The position numbers and the translations under genes were made by a program. A DNA stretch of 12,320 nt. It comes from an uncultured Oscillospiraceae bacterium. GTDB taxonomy: Bacteria > Bacillota > Clostridia > Oscillospirales > Oscillospiraceae. Positions 1 to 5,081 of the stretch are shown here, in pieces; position 1 is the first letter of the stretch, and every line of letters begins with the position of its first letter. Under the pieces are notes generated by a model, which made no database searches, was not told the origin of the DNA, and saw only the letters and a list, made by a program, of their open reading frames with translations. The stretch covers positions 1-12,320 of the forward strand of contig CAKTNW010000047.1 of NCBI GenBank assembly GCA_934589145.1. Reading direction: 5' to 3'.

Positions 1-476
1 TCGCGGACGGCGCGGGAGCAGCCCTCGTCCATGGTGAAGCGGTCGCGGCTCCAGTCGCAGGAGGCGCCCATCTTCTTCTGCTGCTCCACGATGCGGCTGC
101 CGTACTTTTCCTTCCAGTCCCAGACGCGCTCCAGGAACTTCTCGCGGCCCAGGTCGTGGCGGGTCAGGCCCTCGTTCTTCCGCAGCTCCTCCTCCACCTT
201 GATCTGGGTGGCGATGCCGGCGTGGTCGCTGCCGGGCAGCCACAGGGCTTCGTAGCCCTGCATACGCTTGTAGCGGATCAGGATGTCCTGCAGCGTGCAG
301 TCCATGGCATGGCCCATGTGGAGCTGGCCGGTGACGTTGGGGGGCGGCATGACGATGGAGAAGGGCTTCTTGTCGGGGTTGGGATCGGCGTGGAAGCAGT
401 CGTTGTCCATCCACATCTTATAGATGCTGGATTCCACCTCGCAGGGGTCGTACACTTTCGGTAATTCCTTATGCAT
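1..476 (-). CDS. valS: Valine--tRNA ligase, N-terminal part (runs off the left edge)
   Basis: This is the first 158 codons of a class I aminoacyl-tRNA synthetase that charges tRNA-Val with valine in the cytoplasm. Reading the minus strand from 476, the protein begins [19 protein letters not shown]. It carries the PPPNVTG motif at residues 44-50, followed at once by the ATP-binding HIGH-type motif, here HMGH, at residues 53-56. The later [12 protein letters not shown] stretch is typical of ValS. The start is chosen because an AAGGAGAA-type ribosome binding site (482-490) sits about 8 bases upstream. ValS enzymes are usually about 880 residues, so roughly four fifths lies outside the window. 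The T-box leader directly upstream has a GUC valine specifier, which independently supports valine over isoleucine or leucine. Confidence 0.96.
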   Translation of the reverse strand, partial: MHKELPKVYDPCEVESSIYKMWMDNDCFHADPNPDKKPFSIVMPPPNVTGQLHMGHAMDCTLQDILIRYKRMQGYEALWLPGSDHAGIATQIKVEEELRKNEGLTRHDLGREKFLERVWDWKEKYGSRIVEQQKKMGASCDWSRDRFTMDEGCSRAVR

Positions 477-516
477 AGGGGGTTCTCCTTTCCGGTATTT
501 CGGCAAAAGGGGCAAT

Positions 517-554
517 AAAAAAATCGCTCCGTTTTGCCATAGCAAAACAGGGCG
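517..554 (-). terminator. T-box-controlled intrinsic terminator upstream of valS
   Basis: On the minus strand a 13-pair stem (542-554 with 525-537, one mismatch and one G-U pair) closes a four-base loop and is followed by seven T residues (523 to 517). Its upstream arm shares bases 547-551 with the antiterminator, as expected for T-box attenuation. Confidence 0.9.
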
Positions 555-778
555 AACGAATTGTCCGTGGTACCACCTGTATTCGGGATATTTCCCGCAC
601 TCATGCGGTGCAGTCACACCGCGCCCCGCTAACGGAGGGCAGCCGTTGCGGCCTACTTCGCGTTCAGCCGAAAGCTCAGGGACGACTTGGGCGGGGCTTC
701 ACGGGCGCTTACACCGACCGCGCTCTCTCTTTGCCTCTGCTGACCGCCTACTGCTTCCCATCATCGCTGTTCAATATT
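517..778 (-). promoter_or_regulatory. T-box riboswitch leader of valS (valine specifier GUC)
   Basis: The minus-strand leader has the hallmarks of a tRNA-sensing T-box. The T-box element AGGTGGTACCACGG lies at 565-578. Its UGGU would pair with an ACCA tRNA end, which fits the A discriminator of tRNA-Val. The stem I distal loop CGGTGTAAGC lies at 707-716. By alignment with the glyQS T-box as I recall it (GGC, then ten bases ending in TGAGC), the specifier is GTC at 684-686, followed by GTCCCTGAGC. The antiterminator can form when ACAGG (576-580) pairs with CCTGT (547-551). The latter also forms part of the terminator stem, so the two folds exclude each other. Uncharged tRNA-Val should stabilise the antiterminator and allow valS transcription. 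The 5' end at about 778 is estimated from the promoter. Confidence 0.93.
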
Positions 779-784
779 GCAGAC

Positions 785-813
785 AGTATACTATATCCCG
801 CGCCGGATGTCAA
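785..813 (-). promoter_or_regulatory. Sigma-A promoter of valS
   Basis: Reading the minus strand, TTGACA (808-813) and TATACT (785-790) are separated by exactly 17 bases. Transcription would start near 778 and enter the T-box leader. It lies back to back with the marR promoter, with 24 bases between the two -35 boxes. Confidence 0.88.
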
Positions 814-837
814 CTGTATTTTCGCCGGAAACGGGGC

Positions 838-866
838 TTGACAACGTGTATGCTTTCTGCTATATT
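838..866 (+). promoter_or_regulatory. Sigma-A promoter of the marR-tauE pair
   Basis: TTGACA (838-843) and TATATT (861-866) are 17 bases apart. Transcription should start at about 872-874, inside the palindrome at 871-882, leaving a leader of about 35 bases before the marR start codon. Confidence 0.85.
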
Positions 867-870
867 TTAC

Positions 871-882
871 TTCAAATTTGAA
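871..882. promoter_or_regulatory. Candidate MarR operator (12-bp perfect palindrome)
   Basis: TTCAAATTTGAA is a perfect palindrome placed at the predicted transcription start of marR, just after the -10 box. MarR-family dimers usually bind short AT-rich inverted repeats that overlap their own promoter, so a role as autoregulatory operator is a reasonable inference. No binding data are available here. Confidence 0.5.
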
Positions 883-907
883 CATTATCATTTTGGAGGA
901 ATATTCT

Positions 908-1339
908 ATGAACCTCAGCATGGAGTTTTCCCGGAAGGTGGCGCTGGCCTATGGCGGGGCCTGCAAGCCCCTGTGCCGGGAGCTGAACCTGCCCCAGACC
1001 GCCTTTGATATCCTGCTGTTTCTGGCCAACAATCCGGCGTACAGCACGGCGGCGGACATTGTGGAGATCCGGAAGATCAAGGCCAATCTGGTGTCGGTGA
1101 ACGTGGACAAGCTGGTGCGGGACGGCTATCTGACCCGCCAGGCGGTGGCAGGCGACCGGCGCAAGACCCGGCTCTGCTGTACGGAGAAGGCCCAGCCCAT
1201 CATCCGGCAGGGGCGGCAATTGCAGGAGGCGTTTCTGGAGCGGCTGTTCCGCGGCATCGATGCCGGGACAAAGGCGGCCTTTCTGAAAACGCTGACCATG
1301 ATGAACGACAATCTGGACGAGCTGTTAAAAGGAGAATGA
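908..1339 (+). CDS. MarR-family winged-helix transcriptional regulator
   Basis: The 143-residue product has the size and layout of MarR dimeric repressors. An N-terminal dimerisation helix leads into a helix-turn-helix (FDILLFLANNPAYSTAADIV, then KANLVSVNVDKLVRDGYL as the recognition helix). A charged wing follows (AGDRRKTRLCCTEKA), and long C-terminal helices complete the dimer interface. I start at 908, not at an in-frame ATG at 878, because TTGGAGGA (893-900) lies 7 bases before 908 and the 878 start would fall almost on the predicted transcription start. The stop is 4 bases before the tauE start, so the two genes are almost certainly co-transcribed and the regulator probably controls the exporter. 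The palindrome at 871-882 is a candidate autoregulatory site. The ligand cannot be told from the sequence. Confidence 0.9.
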   Translation: MNLSMEFSRKVALAYGGACKPLCRELNLPQTAFDILLFLANNPAYSTAADIVEIRKIKANLVSVNVDKLVRDGYLTRQAVAGDRRKTRLCCTEKAQPIIRQGRQLQEAFLERLFRGIDAGTKAAFLKTLTMMNDNLDELLKGE

Positions 1340-1343
1340 TGCT

Positions 1344-2120
1344 ATGCAGATCTTATTTACGATACTTGTGACCTTTTTCGCCGGGATGGGCGCGGGGCTT
1401 GGCACCGGCTTTGCCGGGATGAGCGCCGCCGCTGTCATCAGCCCCATGCTGATCACGTTTCTGGACATGGATCCCTATATGGCGGTGGGCATCGCCCTGT
1501 CCTCCGACGTGCTGGCCAGCGCCGTCTCCGCCTATACCTACGGCAAAAACAAGAATCTGGACGTGCGCAACGGCCTGATCATGATGGCCAGCGTGCTGGC
1601 CTTTACGGTGGTGGGCAGCTATATTGCCAGTCTGGTGCCCTCTGCCACCATGGGCGGCTTTTCCGTGTTCATGACGTTCCTGCTGGGCATCAAGTTCATC
1701 CTGCGGCCCGTCATGACCACCAAGGAGACCATGATGGCGGTGTCCGCTAAAAAGCGGGCCATCCAGTCGGTGGTGTGCGGCATGGTCATCGGCTTCATCT
1801 GCGGCTTTGTGGGTGCGGGCGGCGGCATGATGATGCTGCTGATCCTGACCAGCGTGCTGGGCTATGAGCTGAAGACCGCCGTGGGCACCAGCGTGTTCAT
1901 CATGACCTTCACGGCCCTGACCGGCGCTATCTCCCACTTTGCCATCGGCGGCGCGCCGGACTGGACGGTGTTCTGGCTGTGCGTGGTGTTCACGCTGGTG
2001 TGGGCCCGGATCGCCGCCGTGTTCGCCAACAAGGCCACGCCAAAGACGCTGAACCGGGCCACCGGCGTGGTGCTGGTGGTGCTGGGCGCGGTGGTGATGC
2101 TGTTCAGGCTGCTGACCTGA
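1344..2120 (+). CDS. TauE/SafE (DUF81) family membrane permease
   Basis: This 258-residue protein is an integral membrane protein of the sulfite exporter TauE/SafE family, members of which export sulfite, sulfoacetate or other organic anions. The family's internal repeat is visible. A glycine-rich first half (GAGLGTGFAGMSAA, about residues 16-29) is echoed by GFICGFVGAGGG at about 150-161. About seven or eight hydrophobic segments are spread over the length, with a short polar loop (TTKETMMAVSAKKR) in the middle. Length is normal for the family. A strong ribosome binding site AAAAGGAG (1327-1334) lies within the end of marR, and the start codon comes 4 bases after the marR stop, so it is translated from the marR transcript. 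Substrate is unknown; an anionic sulfur or carboxylate compound sensed by the MarR partner is inference only. Confidence 0.88.
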   Translation: MQILFTILVTFFAGMGAGLGTGFAGMSAAAVISPMLITFLDMDPYMAVGIALSSDVLASAVSAYTYGKNKNLDVRNGLIMMASVLAFTVVGSYIASLVPSATMGGFSVFMTFLLGIKFILRPVMTTKETMMAVSAKKRAIQSVVCGMVIGFICGFVGAGGGMMMLLILTSVLGYELKTAVGTSVFIMTFTALTGAISHFAIGGAPDWTVFWLCVVFTLVWARIAAVFANKATPKTLNRATGVVLVVLGAVVMLFRLLT

Positions 2121-2127
2121 GAAAAGC

Positions 2128-2220
2128 AATGCTGTGACGCCTCCTGTGATTTCTTTACTTCCCTTTTGCGCATAACTATGGTACAATCGGGGGAGAGAAA
2201 AATCACGGGAGGCGTGCATT
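2128..2220 (+). repeat. Long inverted repeat enclosing the sdaAB promoter and covering its ribosome binding site
   Basis: The arm at 2137-2152 pairs with 2200-2215 over 16 positions (15 Watson-Crick, one U-G). A further five pairs (2128-2132 with 2216-2220) follow after a four-base bulge at 2133-2136. The right arm contains the GGGAGG ribosome binding site of sdaAB (2207-2212) and ends at the base before its start codon. The 47-base loop contains the sdaAB promoter. RNA reading through from tauE would contain both arms and could hide the site; RNA started at the internal promoter would lack the left arm. No long T run follows directly, so it is not a classical terminator. Confidence 0.75.
2179..2187 (+). 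promoter_or_regulatory. Extended -10 promoter of sdaAB
   Basis: TGGTACAAT at 2179-2187 gives a TG-n extended -10 with the hexamer TACAAT (2182-2187). The -35 region 17 bases upstream (TTCCCT, 2159-2164) is poor, which fits an extended -10 promoter. Transcription would start at about 2193-2195, leaving a leader of about 27 bases. Confidence 0.6.
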
Positions 2221-2919
2221 ATGGATATTTTTGATATTCTCGGGCCGGTGATGGTCGGCCCCTCCAGCTCCCACACCGCGGGCGCGGCCCGTATCGGCAG
2301 CATGGCCCGTACCCTGCTGGGCAGCAAGCCCACCAAAGCCGCCATCCACCTGTACGGCTCCTTCGCCGACACGGGACTGGGCCACGGCACCGACCGGGCG
2401 CTGGTGGCGGGATTGCTGGGCATGAAGCCGGATGACCTCCGCATCCCCTCCGCCTTTGAGGAGGCGAAGAAGGCAGGGCTGGACTTCACCATCGACACCA
2501 TCGACCTGCGGGACGCCCACCCCAACACGGCGGTCATCGAGGCCTGGGGCGAGGGCGGCAAGCATCTGGAGATGCAGGCCAGCAGCCTGGGCGGCGGCCG
2601 CATCATGGTGGATAAGCTGGACGGCATCAAGGTCAGCTTCACCGGCGAGTACAACACGCTGGTGATCCGCAACCTGGACTACTATTCCTCCGAGGCGGCG
2701 GTGACCACCATTCTCAGCCAGTTCCGCATCAACATCGCCAACATGAGCATGTGGCGGCACAAACGGGGCGGCGAGTCCCTGATGATCATCGAGATCGACC
2801 AGCACATCAAGCCGGAGCAGGTGAATTTCATCGGCCAGCTTCCGGGTGTGCTGTCCATTATCTATTACGACAGGGGGGAGGATGACGATGTCTCTGGATT
2901 CGATGAGGGAAATCTTTGA
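2221..2919 (+). CDS. sdaAB: L-serine dehydratase, beta subunit
   Basis: This 232-residue protein is the small subunit of the iron-sulfur L-serine dehydratase, which deaminates L-serine to pyruvate and ammonia in the cytoplasm. The N-terminal beta domain is recognisable from GPSSSHTAGAARIG (about residues 13-26) and FADTGLGHGTDRALVAGLLG (about 48-67). The C-terminal third (from LVIRNLDYYSSEAAVTTIL onward) is an ACT-type domain, which in this family takes part in serine binding or regulation. The start is fixed by GGGAGG at 2207-2212, 8 bases upstream. It overlaps the alpha-subunit gene by 32 bases, so the two are translated from one mRNA. Translation could be influenced by the inverted repeat that covers its ribosome binding site. 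Confidence 0.95.
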   Translation: MDIFDILGPVMVGPSSSHTAGAARIGSMARTLLGSKPTKAAIHLYGSFADTGLGHGTDRALVAGLLGMKPDDLRIPSAFEEAKKAGLDFTIDTIDLRDAHPNTAVIEAWGEGGKHLEMQASSLGGGRIMVDKLDGIKVSFTGEYNTLVIRNLDYYSSEAAVTTILSQFRINIANMSMWRHKRGGESLMIIEIDQHIKPEQVNFIGQLPGVLSIIYYDRGEDDDVSGFDEGNL

Positions 2920-3763
2920 CCTGATGGCTGAGAAGGGGAAGCCCTTCTGGGAGGTCGTGCTGGAGGATGATATGGAGACCCGGCAGGTGACCCGCAACCA
3001 GTCCATGGCGAAAATGCTGACCACATGGCAGGCCATGGTGGACGCGGCGGACAGCTACACGGGGCAGAAGCGCTCCGTCAGCGGCCTGGTGGGCGGCGAC
3101 GGCATGAAGATGCGGCAGTACTGCATCCGGGGCGAGGCCATGTCCGGCGGCTACGTCAGCGAGGTCATCACCGAGGCGCTGAGCATGGCGGAATCCAACG
3201 CCTGCATGCGGCGTATCGTGGCGGCGCCCACCGCGGGTGCCTGCGGCGTGCTTCCGGCGGTGCTGCTGCCCCTGTGCAAGTATGAGGAGCTGAGCCAGCA
3301 CCAGATCCTGGAGGCGCTGTATGTGGCCAGCGGCATCGGCGCGGTGATCGCCTACCGGGCCTGCATCGCCGGCGCCTCCGGCGGCTGTCAGGCGGAGATC
3401 GGCACCGCCTCCGCCATGGCGGCGGGCGCTCTGGTGGCCCTGCGGGGCGGCACCGGCGCGCAGATCGGCCACGCGGTGGCCATGGCATTGAAGAATCTGC
3501 TGGGTCTGGTGTGCGACCCGGTGGCGGGTCTGGTGGAGATCCCCTGCGTCAAGCGCAACGTCATCGGCGCGGTGAACGCCGTCAGCGTGGCGGACATGGC
3601 CCTGGCCGGGATCGAGAGCCGCATCCCCGTGGACGAGGTCATCGACGCCATGGGCGAGGTGGGCCGCCGCATGCCGGTGGAGTTCCGTGAGACGGCGCTG
3701 GGCGGTCTGGCCGCCACGCCTACGGGCCGGGCCGTGAAGAAGCGGATGCACAAGCCCCAATAA
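2888..3763 (+). CDS. sdaAA: L-serine dehydratase, iron-sulfur-dependent, alpha subunit
   Basis: The 291-residue catalytic subunit pairs with SdaAB to convert L-serine to pyruvate and ammonia using an oxygen-sensitive [4Fe-4S] cluster. The three cluster cysteines are visible as C167 (GGCQAE), C209 (CDPVAG) and C220 (PCVKRN). The spacings of 42 and 11 match the family. APTAG (about 113-117) and SGLVGGDG (about 65-72) are other conserved stretches, and the C-terminal GGLAATPTGR is typical. I start at 2888 because the GGGGGGAGG ribosome binding site (2873-2881) is 6 bases upstream; an in-frame ATG at 2882 would abut it, and one at 2846 has no such site. The first 32 bases lie inside sdaAB in another frame, so translation is probably coupled and gives equal subunit amounts. 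Confidence 0.95.
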   Translation: MSLDSMREIFDLMAEKGKPFWEVVLEDDMETRQVTRNQSMAKMLTTWQAMVDAADSYTGQKRSVSGLVGGDGMKMRQYCIRGEAMSGGYVSEVITEALSMAESNACMRRIVAAPTAGACGVLPAVLLPLCKYEELSQHQILEALYVASGIGAVIAYRACIAGASGGCQAEIGTASAMAAGALVALRGGTGAQIGHAVAMALKNLLGLVCDPVAGLVEIPCVKRNVIGAVNAVSVADMALAGIESRIPVDEVIDAMGEVGRRMPVEFRETALGGLAATPTGRAVKKRMHKPQ

Positions 3764-3805
3764 TTCGCGCAGCACCTTATTTCATCTCAAGGAGTTTCCC
3801 TGTTC

Positions 3806-4453
3806 ATGAAGAAATCAAAATGGAAGGGCTATGCGCCGGTACTGGCCATGGCCTTGCTGGCCGTCGTGCTGGGCGTGCTGACCCTGTGCGGCGTGATCGA
3901 CCTGGGCACGCTGCCGCAGCTTGTGGCGGACAAACCGGCGCTGGCCGTACTGGTGGCGCTGGGGCTTTACGCCTTGAAGGGCATCTCCGTGGCGGTGGTG
4001 TACCATGTGCTGGTGGTGTCGGTGGCGCTGGTGTTTCCCCTGCCCGCGGCGCTGGTCATCAACGCGGTGGGGCTGGTCATCAGCCTGTCGGCCTCGTATC
4101 TGATTGGCCGCCACACAGACCCCTCCGACCTGAACGGCCTGCTGGACCGTCATCCCCGGATCAAGCGGTTTGTTGATCCGTCGCAGGAGATGGGCTTTGC
4201 CGCCTGCTTCGTCATCCACTCGCTGGGTCTCAGCATGGAGGTGCTGGGGGTGCTGTTCGGCATGCTGCGCACCGGGTACGGGACGTATCTGGCCAGCTCG
4301 TGGCTGGCCATCTATCCGGGCACCATCTGCTTCACCATCCTGGGCAGCCGGTTGGACTTCCATTCGCCGGTGTTCTGGGCCTTCGCGGCGGTGAACGTGG
4401 TGATGCTGGGCTACGCCCTGCTGTACTGCAAGCGGCGGATTCGTCGAAGTTGA
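3806..4453 (+). CDS. VTT/TVP38 (TMEM64, DedA-like) family membrane protein
   Basis: This 215-residue protein has a basic N-terminus (MKKSKWK), a hydrophobic segment at about 10-31, a re-entrant-like hydrophobic block at about 45-100 and a C-terminal pair of segments ending in a basic tail (KRRIRRS). The layout and the motif FGMLRTGYGTYLASSWLAIYPGT (divided here over residues 151-173) fit the VTT domain, whose members are linked to lipid scrambling or transport. The usual arginine-proline stretch before this motif reads IHSLGLS instead, so it is a divergent member. AAGGAG (3789-3794) lies 11 bases before the start. Only 42 bases separate it from sdaAA and no promoter or terminator is seen there, so it probably shares the serine dehydratase transcript. 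Its substrate is unknown. Confidence 0.72.
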   Translation: MKKSKWKGYAPVLAMALLAVVLGVLTLCGVIDLGTLPQLVADKPALAVLVALGLYALKGISVAVVYHVLVVSVALVFPLPAALVINAVGLVISLSASYLIGRHTDPSDLNGLLDRHPRIKRFVDPSQEMGFAACFVIHSLGLSMEVLGVLFGMLRTGYGTYLASSWLAIYPGTICFTILGSRLDFHSPVFWAFAAVNVVMLGYALLYCKRRIRRS

Positions 4454-4479
4454 CAAAAAGCCACAACAATGTGCGTTTC

Positions 4480-4508
4480 TTGACAGATCCTTTAGTAAAA
4501 GGTATAAT
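4480..4508 (+). promoter_or_regulatory. Consensus sigma-A promoter for the small membrane protein gene
   Basis: TTGACA (4480-4485) and TATAAT (4503-4508) match both consensus hexamers at every position with a 17-base spacer. Transcription should begin near 4514-4516. This is the best-matching promoter in the window and lies only 27 bases after the preceding stop codon. Confidence 0.9.
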
Positions 4509-4514
4509 GAGAAA

Positions 4515-4628
4515 GTGGAAGCCGTTAATCGGCTGGTTCTGCCTGTCCGGAAACGCCGGGCAGCAAACAGCTGTGCTTCCCCATAGGGGATCCGTACATG
4601 ACAACGAAACGCAATAAGGAGGTTCCAT
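4515..4628 (+). other. Structured 5' leader of the small membrane protein gene
   Basis: About 114 bases separate the predicted transcription start from the start codon at 4629, long for so small a gene. Three short hairpins can be drawn: AGCCG/CGGCT around a TTAAT loop, CTGCCTG/CGGGCAG with an 11-base loop (one U-G pair), and TCCCC/GGGGA with a three-base loop. No T run follows any of them and I recognise no known riboswitch class. It may be a plain structured leader. Confidence 0.35.
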
Positions 4629-4955
4629 ATGTTATTGTTTCATTCTATCCGCGCCCTGTTCTCCTTCTGGGAGTTCGGCATGACGCTTATGATCCCCGCC
4701 GCGCTGGTGATGGCATTTGCGCTGCAGGCGGTGATCTTCCGTAGCCAGAAGCGCCCGTGGGTGCCCATCGCCGTGGTGGGCGGGCTGCTGGCGCTGTGCG
4801 AGCTTGTGGCGGACATCGCCATCCTCGCCCTGGAGCGCAGCGCTCTGGGCTTCGCCTTCTTCGGCATGGCGGTGGAGATGGTGCTGCTGGCGGTCATCCT
4901 GGGTCTCGGCGCGGGGCTGCTGGTGGGCCTGTTGATGAAGAAAAAGGCCGCGTAA
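4629..4955 (+). CDS. Small integral membrane protein of unknown function
   Basis: I do not recognise this 108-residue protein. It shows three hydrophobic segments, at about residues 14-38, 45-69 and 77-103. The positive charges RSQKR between the first two and KKK at the end suggest an N-outside, C-inside topology with three crossings. Acidic residues sit within or at the ends of segments 2 and 3 (E58, D62, E69, E82), which could matter for ion or partner interaction. The start is firm: TAAGGAGG (4615-4622) lies 6 bases upstream. The gene has its own perfect consensus promoter and a long leader, so it is probably transcribed on its own and strongly. It is followed by terminators, and the next gene is convergent, so context gives no hint of function. 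Confidence 0.8.
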   Translation: MLLFHSIRALFSFWEFGMTLMIPAALVMAFALQAVIFRSQKRPWVPIAVVGGLLALCELVADIAILALERSALGFAFFGMAVEMVLLAVILGLGAGLLVGLLMKKKAA

Positions 4956-4974
4956 CGGAATTAAACCGTTTTTT
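4954..4974 (+). terminator. Weak intrinsic terminator after the small membrane protein gene
   Basis: AACGG (4954-4958) can pair with CCGTT (4966-4970) around a seven-base loop, and a run of six T ends at 4974. The stem is short and overlaps the stop codon, so it may only assist the stronger terminator downstream. Confidence 0.4.
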
Positions 4975-4978
4975 GACC

Positions 4979-4997
4979 ATGCCGCCTGCGGCGGCAT
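4979..4997. repeat. GC-rich perfect hairpin in the convergent intergenic region
   Basis: ATGCCGCC (4979-4986) and GGCGGCAT (4990-4997) form eight perfect pairs around TGC. No T run directly follows on either strand. It lies between the weak and the strong terminator and may add to transcript 3'-end stability. Confidence 0.5.
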
Positions 4998-5038
4998 ACC
5001 ACAGCTTTTCACGCTTATCTTTTCTCTTTTCACTGCAT

Positions 5039-5072
5039 AAAAAATCTCCGGTCTTTCGACCGGAGATTTTTT
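5039..5072. terminator. Strong bidirectional terminator between the convergent units
   Basis: A perfect ten-pair stem (5044-5053 with 5058-5067) with a TTTC loop is flanked by A residues on the left (5039-5043) and T residues on the right (5068-5072). It therefore ends plus-strand transcripts from the small membrane gene and minus-strand transcripts from nifJ, whose stop codon is at 5082-5084. Confidence 0.95.
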
Positions 5073-5081
5073 GTGCTTTGT

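Noticed and set aside
424..1008. Plus-strand open frame crossing the valS leader
   Set aside because: It runs antisense through the T-box and promoter, and matches no protein pattern.
1353..2672. Open minus-strand frame of about 439 codons opposite tauE and sdaAB
   Set aside because: The translation is His/Gln/Gly-rich and featureless, and both plus-strand genes are well supported.
4450..4455. Second TTGACA overlapping the stop codon of the VTT-type gene
   Set aside because: No acceptable -10 box lies 16-18 bases downstream.
4598..4745. Short overlapping frame starting in the leader of the small membrane gene (ATG ACA ACG)
   Set aside because: No ribosome binding site, and it is out of frame with the well-supported gene whose ribosome binding site it reads through.
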